From the NCBI GenBank assembly GCA_036345935.2, contig JADWOT020000003.1, positions 21,594,509 to 21,658,508 on the forward strand: a stretch of 64,000 nucleotides of DNA, written 5' to 3'. Below are positions 36,001 to 46,729 of the stretch, in pieces. The DNA is from Taenia hydatigena (taxonomy: Eukaryota; Platyhelminthes; Cestoda; Cyclophyllidea; Taeniidae). The notes beneath the pieces are model-generated. The model was given only the letters and a program-made list of their open reading frames with translations. It was not told the DNA's origin and made no database searches. Position 1 is the first letter of the stretch. Every line of letters begins with the position of its first letter. A program made the translations under genes and the position numbers.

Positions 36001-39000
36001 GGGGCGATAGAAGCTGAGGTGAGGACGGAAGCTGGTGTTGGGGTGGCAGTATTAGTGGACTGTGAGAGCTGTTTGCCGGCACCGCCTGCCGCTGGGCTCG
36101 GGCGGCCGGTGGAAAAAACTCTTCGGCCAGGTGGGTCTGCAAACCAGGCCAGTTTCTCTGACAGGCAGGGCGTCCCTGCAAAGTGACAAAAAGGACCGAT
36201 TCAGTCGTTGATATCGCGAGAGAACCATCCAAGCCAAACAGAAACGCCAATTTTGCGGAGGTGCATTAATTGAGGTCCTATCAAGGCAGCACTGCATGCA
36301 CTAGTAAGCAGCACCTTTGGCCCACCCCAACACCACTACACTCTCTCCAGTCCACTCCAATTCGATCCAATCCAGACACTACTCATCAAAACATCAAGCA
36401 ATCAACAGACCCAGTGAGCGTCTCCGCAGAACACCGTGTGGTGATGAACAAGGTATCTCCTCGACCATCGCACCGAATCAGAACTTGCTGATGCCCACTC
36501 GTGTCCATAGTCTGCTTTAAGCATATTACTGTATGGTGACACCATCTCCAGTCGCTCAGCATTGGGACTTTGAACTGTGCCAATGTTGCAATGACAATCC
36601 TGGCTGTGGTGCTTCCACCTCCGCCTTGTGGCGCAGCGACCACCCTCGTGAACATTCAACCGGAAAATGCCACGCCTAGCCGACACGCACAAGACACGAA
36701 GGCTTCTCCAGGAACCGTGAAAGCAAGCAGTCACCAATGGTGGACACCTCGAACGCCTTAACCGTGTTGCCAAATCCGCATAACTCGAATTTTCCAGTTA
36801 TTACTTTAGCATAACATATCTACTTGCCTTTTAACCCCACCAAACATAACTTAGGCGTCATGCTCCCCTTGTCCCTACTATGTAAACCTTCAGGAGTGAG
36901 ACGTTTAAATTTTCGAGCGATCTTGCTTGACAGTCAACATCTACCCATTGGCATTTCACCCTGATTATTCCTCGTCTATTTTCGAAGAGGCACCATTATC
37001 ACTTGGTCCGTAGTTACAATACTAGTAGTTTATTTTTGAGCACTGCATCGCTATTCACTTCAATCTCCCACGATCCCGTCCTGTCCATGGGGTTGTGTAC
37101 GGTTGTAATAGAATTTCTTCCACAATTATATGCTTCATAATGACTTTGGAAAGTGCTCGGACACAATGCTTTTCATTCGCTTCTGCTAAATTCTAGAAGA
37201 AAGGTTATTACAACCCAGAAGGTATAGAAGGCACCTACTGCTGGAGGTTCAAGTTTTGACCAGTCTGGGAACATTACGCACATTAAATGGTAGGAGCTAC
37301 CTGCACTATGACGAAAAGGTCAAAACCTAATGACATTGCCATGGTCTATTAATTAGTTAGCAGCCTCAAACCAAGCCACCAGGACGAAGAGAGGGAGGAC
37401 CCTCTGTGAATGTAATAATTTTACTCCAAAGTCGTTCGCTAAGTGCACTAAAATGTGTCACAACCTATACCGGAAGAAGACACAAAAATAAGGAGACAGT
37501 CTACATACTGGGCGTTTAACAGGAATGGATGAGTTACCCAGAAGACTCACCGTAGAAACAGAGGAAGTCAACAAAATCGTGAGTGTCCACAGGAAGACCA
37601 TGGGAGTCCTGCCACAGCGCGGGGGGCAGAGCTGAGGTGGACGGTGGCTGTGAGGGCGGTGGCGGAGTACGCGTCCCGACTGACTGGCCGATCTTAGGCG
37701 GTGTCGAGCGGTTCGCCGCCGTGGCGGAGACGACTAATTGGAAATGGGAAAAGTGAAAACAAGCACACTCAATAACTCTAACAATCTTCAGACGGAAAGA
37801 ATAATCCAGAGCAGATGAGGGGACGGGGCTAAATTTGTGAAGCTTTCTTTTTTTGTGGACCGTAAAGAAATGGCAGGTAAAGTAATTGACAATGACGAGG
37901 ATTTTGGCTAACCAAAAAAAGGCCACGATCATTGACACAGAAGAGTAGTAACTGAAAACCCTTAGAGTGGCGATTGAGAAACGGCAGGAGTTATGCAACG
38001 TGCAAGCAAGAGCATGCACGTTTCTTCAGGTATTCTGCAATTGAACCACCCTGCTCCAAATTGAGCATCACAGACATGGCCATCTGATCGCTCCCATTTA
38101 CTCTCAAATGTAATTCCATTAAACCATCTGCCCTACCGACTCTAATCCTTGCCCATTAAAAAGCATGCGGCATTGATAACCCATCATCTTGACCTCCCCT
38201 GCTGCACCCACACTGCATTGCCCGTTGAATTCCGTCCCGCTAACGTTCAGCACAAAGGACGCAATAATCAATTTTCAGAAGTTGGTCGCTGCACGATCTA
38301 AGAGGTGGCATGGCCTTTTACTGACAATCTGGTGAATCAATTCATCAGATCACATACAATCTGTAGGCTAAACGAATCGGTTGAGAAGGAAGGGACAAAG
38401 AATTAGCTTACAAACATAGAACGGCGGTTTAAGACGTAACGAGAAGGCTGAGTGCGAGCATGAGGCTTGTCTACCTCGAGTTGTGACAGTCCCAATAAGT
38501 TGTTAGGGCGTAGTTACAAGCTAATAAGGAATAGCAATTTTGTGGCGACGGTATTATGCAGGCGAAATTTCATCGTAAGAGGGAGAGTCAACTGCATAGA
38601 ACAGCAAAGCAATTTACCAATGGTGATCACATCAAGCTGAAGAAAAAGGATCCGATGAAGACGAGATCCCACCCCACTAGATGGCTCAAATAAAGCAAGC
38701 TATTAATGATAAAGAATATCCGACTTCACAGATTCAACTCTAACATTCCATTACCCCGCATTTTGTCACCAAAAGGGGTGAGAGTTAAAGCTAAAACACA
38801 TCGGTTCATTGTAGTTTGAGTTCACCACGACACGCCCCTCAGTTATCAGAAGTCGTCATCACATTAAACTGTTTCGTTAGATTTGGCGAATTTGGAGTTA
38901 CCGTGGATATCGGTGCAAATGTTATTATAGCTTACACTGTTCCCCACCCTATTTATTATTTGACGATCCCAGCTTTCCCTTACAATGACTAAACCAAAGG

Positions 39001-40926
39001 TCATTACAAACTTTTGCAAAATTATAGCAAAGGCATACTTTGTGAGACGAATTCACCATCGTCGTCTTCAACCAGCACCTCGAAGACATCCTCCTTCTCC
39101 TTCGTCTCTTCATGCTCCACCTTCATGGCCGCCGAGTTCCCACAGCCTCGAAAACCTCGTCTTCCACCACTATCCCGTTTAATGGATCTATAAAGTGGAT
39201 TGACAGATAAGAAGAGAGGTAGATAAATCAGTGGGGTAGTAGATAAAAAAATGCAAGAAAAGCAGATAGAAACGTGGAAATATTTACACACCACAGAAAG
39301 ACTAGTAAAATACGAGAAGTTTCCCACTTTTAGTAGGAAAACCAGAGAATCAACCTTTGTTCTAAAGAAATGAAACCAATGACCAAAAATAATCAGAAAC
39401 GGACCAGCGTTTCACTCTTAATCAGCGATTACATTAAATGAAATCATTAAACGGGTAGAATTTAAGGTCATCGTGAACTGAAGTGAAGAAATTCGAAATA
39501 ACGCCCATCAATTCTGTAGGACAACCATGCGATGATGAACGTAACCTCTTTCTTAAGGATAATACCAACGATCTAATCTGGATAGAGGTTTCATCACCCA
39601 TCAAATATGAGCGAAATTTCCGGTAATTTCTCCACAGGGGAAGTAGACAGGAGGCAAAACCAAAACGGAATAGGCAGACATAAGGACAGATTAAGAGTTA
39701 GAGGTGGGTAGGTAGGCGAGCAGATGATAGATGGAAGGAGATAGACAAATGGGGCGACAAACGAATCAAAAGAGACGAGTAAAATAACATCGGAGACGGC
39801 AGAAACGACAGAAGCAACTCACCGAGCAGCGGCGCGTGCACGTGGAACAAGATTCTTGGGGCGCGGTTTGGCGGTGGTAGCAGCACGTGCGAGACTACGT
39901 CGCACAGCAGCGGAGGTGAGGGAGAGGAGAGCAAAGGAGCGGGAGTAGGAAGATGTGAGAAGGAATTGGTGTGATAAGCTGCCCGGCAGGGGACGCGACT
40001 TCCGTGGGTGAGGGTTTGTTGAGATACTTCCCTCCACCTTCTGCGGAGGAGACAAAGAGTCCAAGGGTTATGCATCCGTCCAATTGAAATTGGACTGACA
40101 AAGTGAAAGTTTTTTTGAATGTATAATTCTCACTGAGGTATTGATCATATTTGGTAAAAAAACTGTAGCAATTCAAAATTATTATTGAAAATACGAAAAT
40201 CGATTCGCTAACAGCAAACGCCTCACACCAAGTCACCAAAGGTGGACAATATAAAATGTTTTAGACTACAGGCAATAAGAGGGTAATATTTCTAGGCTTC
40301 TTGTCCATTTCTTCGATCATGGATGGGAAATTCAATGGAGATTATTCGAAAGACTAAAGTTATCATAACGTCTCGTTAGTAAGCGCATTAGGCACTCGCA
40401 TACTTTCGAAAGTAAGCGGCCAAGTAGAATAACAAGGGCACGGCTATCGACAACTATCGTCAGATGTCAAGGAAGCCGCAATTTTTACTTCATTAGTAGT
40501 GTCGCAGGGATGAGCATACGCATTGCGTGCCCCTAGCCTCAGAAAATACCCACAAACAGAATTAAAACATACTACGGCACACCTCAGTCTTCTCTGACTT
40601 CATCGACTCCGTCATCGCTGGCGCCGCTGCCTTCTTTGTCTTCTTCTTTATCGACTTAGAGCGATTGTATTGACGCACAGATTGATGCGAGAGAGTCAGA
40701 TGCTGGTCGCGCAGGGAGTCATAGATGGCTTTTCGAAGATCCCTCTCCTCCTTCCACGGAATGCCAACGAGGTCGTTCTACCATAGGAATTTTATTTCGG
40801 AAGAGGGGTTTTGGATCAGTCTAAGTAGGGAAGGGGGAACAAACTTACCACATTGTTGCGAGCTGCGGAGATGTGACGCTTACGCCGGCGTTGGGCGATA
40901 GAGAGTTCTCGCTGACCCCGCGACAT
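33030..40926 (-). CDS. JARID2-like protein, N-terminal region only (UIM and PRC2-cofactor region, no ARID/JmjC)
   Basis: Nine exons in transcript order: 40926-40849, 40777-40583, 40040-39823, 39169-39039, 37733-37551, 36175-35862, 33808-33688, 33344-33292 and 33209-33030 (stop TAG). Total 1473 nt, 490 aa, with all phases consistent. After a basic start (MSRGQRELSIAQRRRKRH) residues about 30-48 read GIPWKEERDLRKAIYDSL, matching the JARID2 ubiquitin-interacting motif GIPWSEER...LYLSL. Farther on, THDFVDFLCFYGTPCLS matches the conserved JARID2 segment EDFLTFLCLRGSPALP. The rest is Ser/Pro/Lys-rich with basic and acidic runs, ending in an Arg/Ser-rich tail (FSSSLRSGLRSQVMRRTRRQ). JARID2 recruits PRC2 and binds ubiquitylated H2A. 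No JmjN, ARID, JmjC or zinc finger is found between here and the next gene. A donor-like CAG|GTGATG in the last exon leaves a longer splice form possible, but no partner exon was found. Identity rests on two short motifs in the right order. Confidence 0.68.
33809..35861 (-). other. Intron of the JARID2-like gene, no gene recognised
   Basis: Contains plus-strand frames of 60-80 codons with repeated CATGGAAGTAGGC-like words (around 34.57 and 35.34 kb), suggesting an old repeat. No domain was recognised. Confidence 0.4.
36231..36797 (-). mobile_element. tRNA-headed SINE-like element, copy 1
   Basis: Read on the minus strand from 36786, the element begins GCGGATTTGGCAACACGG, then TTAAGGCGTTCGAGG, close to the 5' half of Ser/Leu tRNAs (TGGC...GGTTAAGGCGTTCGA). 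A GGTTC word follows about 57 bases after TGGC, where a B box would fall in a long-variable-arm tRNA. The remaining 450 bases are unique to the family. From about 36332 to 36785 it differs from copy 2 by one base seen by eye (36511 T versus 44284 C); the far end (36231-36331) is clearly diverged and carries an extra stretch of about 18 bases. A 123-codon frame on the minus strand is kept in both copies but resembles no protein. A TRIM-type retroelement is an alternative, though I saw no terminal repeats. Confidence 0.6.
37734..39038 (-). other. Intron of the JARID2-like gene, nothing recognised
   Basis: Between the exons at 39039 and 37733; acceptor CCATTTCCAATTAG. No repeat or gene could be supported. 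Confidence 0.45.
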
Positions 40927-41511
40927 CTCCCGCACCGTGAAAGACAAAGATACAATCAAATGAGAGAGATGTTCGAGTTTCACGGCGAATCAAATGACTC
41001 GGATGCGGTTATCAAAGAGCCGACCACAAAGCCACCAATCAGTTCGTATGGAATTCTGGCCTACATAAATACTGATTTTGACTCACGAAATTAGAAGACC
41101 CAAAGTGGAAACGAACCCCAGGCGTTCAAATCAAACAAAGAAGCCTTCGACGTACATGATTTATTAGTGGTTGCAAGTGGTAACAAAGAATTGAGAAAAA
41201 GGACACATAATGAGAGCCCGTACCGGAAAAAAAGGTGCGATATCAGATGTTTACCGAACTAAGCCAGTAGCAGAACCCAATAGCAAACTTCATCAAGAAG
41301 TTGTGAGCTAGTTAACGACCTCAAGATGCAATGCTAATAACTGTGACATTGCCTTTAGAATGAACTGCGCGCTTAGCTCTACCATCGCCTAAAGAATCCC
41401 GAAAGATTTACAGACATTGCTTTATTAAACCAGAATGGCTCCGTATTTGTCAAGCCAAGTATCACAGGAAGCACTAGGGACCACGCCACCTAATCAAGAG
41501 ATTAAACAACT

Positions 41512-41682
41512 TCAAGAGTTTAATTTTGATGGAACACGTGAAGTGGAAACTTTTGGATGATCGAAAAGAAACATGGCCCTATTATAGAGGGCCTTGAGAT
41601 CATTTGGATCCAAAATGTCCATTTGCGCGGTCCATTCGGCAAAGTCGACTGCACCAGTGAAGTAATCGTTGTTCGATGTACC
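41512..41682 (-). other. Unassigned exon-like open frame
   Basis: After a good acceptor (CCTTCCTCTTACCTAG) the frame runs 56 codons to a TGA, with protein-like content: NDYFTGAVDFAEWTAQ, then DILDPNDLKALYNRA and MFLFDHPKVS. I do not recognise the family. It lies 756 bases upstream of the JARID2-like ATG on the same strand and could be a 5' exon of that gene, an extra 3' exon of the docking-protein gene, or chance. Two other frames through the same stretch are also partly open, which lowers confidence. Confidence 0.25.
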
Positions 41683-42689
41683 CTAGGTAAGAGGAAGGAC
41701 ACATTTTGGGTTGAAGACAATCATTAACTACAACAAACCATAAGTGAGAACATTACGACTTTTCTACAAAAACACTGAAGAAACATTATAGAGCATGTAG
41801 CGAATAAGTATCAGGGGAGTACTAATCTATTTACAAGAAGCCCAGAGTGACTAATTCACCGTTGAAATTGAGTGGGTATCGGCAGTAATCTAACGTATCT
41901 GCATGAGGAAAACGAGCGTGAAGAACGGTAGAATTAGCCAATATAATTGAACTATGAAATAGTAAAGAGTGACGTTTAAAGTCAGCGACGCACAGAACCT
42001 CACGATCAGCTTTCAGCCACATAAGTACCAACACAGAAGCACAATTTAAAGACCACCTATGCCCCTATCGTTATGCACAAATACCACTCAATGAACCATC
42101 CATTTGGACAAGTTTAAAACCTGAAGATTGTACATCGGAGTCAAAAACCTACACCGGTTTCTTTAAAAAACGACCGCATTTTATCTAGATCTTCATTCGA
42201 AATTCCGTTCATTACGATCCTGAATAGATCCCACCAGAAGAGAATGCGCAGCTGAAACCCGCAAACACGCTCGTCAACAAAAGCGCCTTCTTTTCAAACT
42301 AAGTCCTTTTTACTTAAGCAAACTAAAACAAAAATGTTTAAGGTTAACGAAGTTCCTGAGCGCCTAAATATTTAGAGCATTCTAATTGCTCAATCTCAAA
42401 ACAATTATCATAAGCTTTTTTGCATAAATTACTAATGGAGACTAAAGCCAAATGTTGCATAATTTCAAAATGGGGGCAAAGTTCTCAGTTTCATTACCTA
42501 CTTAAATTTAAGTGAATTATTCGAACTCTCTTAATGTTTTTATTCAGTTAAATTGAAATCATATCGTTTTATCCTTTGAAAGTGCCTCTCGTCTCGCACA
42601 CGTTTTGTATAAATTTCACAAAAGTAATGCATATTACGGAGTCCCGAGGTTCCCATGAAGGGAAAAGGTAAAAACCAGAGCAAAATGAA

Positions 42690-42812
42690 TATTATCAACA
42701 GACAGAGAGAAATGAGCTGTTGACATCGCCTATAGGCCAGCCTACGCAGCTAGGGCAATATGGCCACCTCTGTGACCCCGACCGAAAGCGGTAGTCCAAA
42801 CAAAGTATTACG
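42690..42812. repeat. Inverted-repeat element, copy D (partial)
   Basis: Starts AACAGACAGAGAGAAATGAG, then GTTGACATCGCCTATAGGCC, CTACGCAGCTAGGGCAATAT and GACCGAAAGCGGTAGTCC. A single arm and core, diverged. Confidence 0.5.
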
Positions 42813-43189
42813 CGTATCACCTCTCTCAGCTTTCAAATAACTGCCGATTTTGCCCATAAGCTAGATGAAACGACCTAAATCTTCTAGAAAGTGGTTGCTA
42901 AGACACTTAGTTGTCCGTACTCATCCGTCCAACCAAACTCCCTCTGCGACCTGACCTACCATTAAGGCATCGAGCATAGTGAGCGAACCTGCTTCAGCTG
43001 ACTTAAATCTCACAACTTTATTAGGACTAGTGCGAGTAAAGCGGTATCGTAGCGCTGAGGCAAGCTAGGAAGTAATAACCCTCAAGGGTAAAGTGTACTT
43101 GAGCTACCACTGGCACAAAATGTCAACATCAAAAAAGCGTGTAAACGTTTAACGACTACTGTGGTACTTTACTTGTTCTGACCGCTGGT

Positions 43190-43520
43190 TCTGGTTTTGG
43201 ACCTAGGTGGTCATATTGTCCCAGCCAAGTGGGCCGGCCTCCGGACCATGCCTTTAGCGTCCCGAGGCTCCCTTAAGGCAAAAGAAGGCAAAGTGGCAGG
43301 ATAGAATGTATATATTCACCGGACAGAGGGAAAATGGCTGCTGGCATGGCCCAGAGGCCAGCCCCACGCAGCTAGGGCAATATGGCCACCTCTGTGACCT
43401 TGACAGAAAACAGCCGTTCTAACAACCAAAGTATTACAATGCCAGCAGCCTCATTTCCTCCTTTTAGTGAATATATATTCTGCCCTAGCATTATGCCATC
43501 TTTTGCCTTCAATGAAGTCT
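43190..43520. repeat. Inverted-repeat element, copy E, with an adjacent half copy
   Basis: 43190-43250 is a reverse-oriented core fragment (GGTGGTCATATTGTCCCAGC, GGCCTCCGGACCATGCC). From 43258 a complete unit follows: left end GGCTCCCTTAAGGCAAAAGA, GTGGCAGGATAGAATGTATA, core CACGCAGCTAGGGCAATATG, and right end GAATATATATTCTGCCCTAG, TTTTGCCTTCAATGAAGTCT, which is the left end reversed. Confidence 0.6.
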
Positions 43521-44019
43521 CGGTACGATACAGCAGCCATGTCTGAATGCGATACATGGAAATTCATTTCCTGTATGCACACAAAGTGTAGGTCTGCGAC
43601 ACCACGAGATTCGTAGTAAGTGGCTATACAGCCAGATTGAGTGCTTACGGTTTCCAGCCTGCTTGCTAAATGAGATCGTCAAAAAAACACGGCTGATGGT
43701 TCATTTTCACATTTGCCACCGCCATCGGCAGCGACTGCTGATGGTAGTGGAGATTGCGCAGGCGACCCAAGCAATACCCCGGCAGTAAACGCAGGCAAAT
43801 CCGTAAAATCCAAAAACTGTCGCTGACATTATAGGATATTTACTCAACTCAGTAGCTAAGTCTGAGTTATTCTACCACAACAGACCAGTAATTTTAACTA
43901 CATTAGGCGCAATCCGATTCAAGTGTGATAATTGAACCCATTAATTTAGCAGCTTTTCAAAGGTAACCGTGGCCTAAAAATCCTTTAAGAGAACCTTGAC
44001 ATTACGATGGGCAGTGTTT

Positions 44020-44571
44020 AAGCCAAACCGAGAATGCCAATTTCGCGGTCCTATGAAAGCAGTATTGCATGCACTAGTAAGCGGCACCTTTGACCCACCC
44101 CAACTCCACTACACTCTCTCCAGTCCACTCCAATTCGATCCAATCCAGACACTACTCATCAAAACATCAAGCAATCAACAGACCCAGTGAGCGTCTCCGC
44201 AGAACACCGTGTGGTGATGAACAAGGTATCTCCTCGACCATCGCACCGAATCAGAACTTGCTGATGCCCACTCGTGTCCATAGCCTGCTTTAAGCATATT
44301 ACTGTATGGTGACACCATCTCCAGTCGCTCAGCATTGGGACTTTGAACTGTGCCAATGTTGCAATGACAATCCTGGCTGTGGTGCTTCCACCTCCGCCTT
44401 GTGGCGCAGCGACCACCCTCGTGAACATTCAACCGGAAAATGCCACGCCTAGCCGACACGCACAAGACACGAAGGCTTCTCCAGGAACCGTGAAAGCAAG
44501 CAGTCACCAATGGTGGACACCTCGAACGCCTTAACCGTGTTGCCAAATCCGCATAACTTGAAGTTTTCCAG
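44020..44571 (-). mobile_element. tRNA-headed SINE-like element, copy 2
   Basis: Same structure as the copy at 36231-36797, on the same strand and about 7.8 kb away, but in intergenic DNA. It shares the Ser/Leu-tRNA-like head (near 44555-44560) and the unique body, with one visible difference over about 454 bases. The tail (44020-44098) is diverged from copy 1. Confidence 0.6.
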
Positions 44572-46483
44572 GCGCTAACCTAATGCTGGAAATGTATAAA
44601 CGTAGCAAGCAACCATGCCATAAAAGAAACGCAAGTTCTGATTATTGAAAGTTGCTCACATCTTTTATAAACTCGGTCTGACTTTAGAGCTCCTAAGGAG
44701 GCCAGTTCTAGCTGCTAGTATAAACCTTTTGTAAGTCGGTGAAAAAATCTTCAAAATCGTCATCAAAAATAACTCGGACACCAATTCGGCGAATATTAGC
44801 GAACCCACAGCAGAAGATATCCTTTTATACCGCGTCGATCTCTCCTATCCACTACAACCCTGAATTTGGCTTATTAACCAATAACTGGGTGGGACCTGAT
44901 TTAATTGAGTGAAATCCATTCACCCCTTAAATTTTTTGACGCAAAACATTCAAAAAAGAAATTGAAACAATTTTTCCTACTTTCCGACGTAGCGTGAAAC
45001 TAAGGCCATCTTGGATAGACGATTAGGCAGTGTGGAAACTGCAGAGAAAAGCTATAGATCCACAAAGGCAATTGATGAGGCTTTATGTTCGATCAAAACT
45101 TCCTGTTAGAAGCGATTACTTAGAGCAGTGAATTTTCTGGCTCCCGGCCAATCACAACTAGTGTTGAAATGAAAATTTTTTCATGCTAAAGAAAACTTCT
45201 TCGTCTTGTCTGACAAACTTACAAATATGACGGTAGAAGGGCAAATACGATGAGAGCAAAGAACGAAGCCAATGAAAAGGACTAACATGTAAAGTGAAAT
45301 TTGATGATTTTTGTCTTGCCTAAATCAAACCTCCCACATCTATGGATGGAGACCTTCGGTACGGTCAAAAATAAAGCTACTTCAATACAAGTATGTCTTT
45401 CAGTGCCTCAGAGGTAACACTGGTGCTACAAAAAAGGTCAATTTTTACCGATGATATCATGGCATCCTACAGAGCGACAAGTTAAAAACAAAGCAAACAA
45501 AGGCCTTAAAACGCCACAACACTTGGATGAAGGTCGACCACTATTAGCAACTTAACTCACAAGGATCAGCAACGCAGAAAAAAATCGCTTTGGTAGAGGT
45601 GAACCGGTGAAAACAGTAGTCATTAAACGCGTTTCCAAGGCGCGATATCATGCCATACAAGAAGCTAAAGGTATCTTAAAAAATGGGCTCAAATGATTGA
45701 AAATGAGAACAGAAATGAACACAAATCTCACCGTTAGTTAAAAAGACTTGGCCCTGAGCCGAGGGTCGTTTCAAGGTGGGAATGGGATGCAGTGCGCACA
45801 ATAACAGGAACTTCACTACTCTTATAGTGATGCCCAAATCCTACTGCCCAAGCATTGAAATCTGAAGCCTTATCCCTGGCACATAGGTCGATTACGCCTA
45901 TATTGATATCGCCTACAAATAATTTCAGAGCAATTAGTCGGTCACTGCAATAGCCAGGTCATTGTTAATAAAGCTAAAAATACAAAGAAAAATGTAATGT
46001 CTAAGTCTGTCTCAACTTTAAAAGTGTATTTTAATTCACGAATCTCACATCAGTAACGTGCACTTTAAGGTAGCTACAAATACCTACGTCCTACCCACAA
46101 GAAGTGAAATTTAATTAAAAAATTGAGCTTCCCCTCTCTTCTAAGCCGGTTTAAAGTCAAAAACAACACTAAAAAGACAGAGTAGAGCGTTTAAAATAGG
46201 CTTGTATCAAAGATCCACCTGTCGTCGAACACTAGAGAACCTTAAATCCCAATTCCAGAACAACTTGTCACTGCATTCCAACTTAACATTGAACGCAACA
46301 CAGCCGACATCCCTGTGATGATCACTTCGGAAGTGTAATAAACAGACGATCCCCTGAATAGGGTGGAAGCCATTTGAGGTGCTGCCATTGCTTTAATTAT
46401 GCGAAAACCCGGTTGTATGCCTTAAAAACTGTATGCAGCAGGCATCTCACCGCCAATGTGCTAAAATAAAGCCCTTTATAGAA

Positions 46484-46696
46484 TCAAACGACTTTTGGAA
46501 AGCATTGGTCTGTATAGACACCCACAGAGTTATTAGTAGTATAAGGACTGTCATTGTTGCTGTTGTTATTGGTGATGTTGAAAGCGTCACAGTCGCACTG
46601 AGCTGCAGCAGGCACGCATTGCATTAGACGAGAGGGCGCGTGGGTCTCGACAAAATCGATGACTACGTAGTTCGACTGCAGCTTGTCGACAGTACC

Positions 46697-46729
<33 letters not shown>

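Larger units (their letters stand above)
40927..46483. other. Repeat-rich intergenic region between docking-protein and JARID2-like genes
   Basis: Holds two inverted-repeat elements (42690-42812 and 43190-43520), the second tRNA-headed element (44020-44571) and one exon-like frame (41512-41682). About 44.6-46.4 kb is AT-rich with nothing recognised. Confidence 0.5.

Noticed and set aside
36402..36773. 123-codon minus-strand frame present in both SINE-like copies (also 44175-44546)
   Set aside because: No recognisable domain, no splice or start context. Its conservation is explained by near identity of the two repeat copies, so it is not called as a gene.
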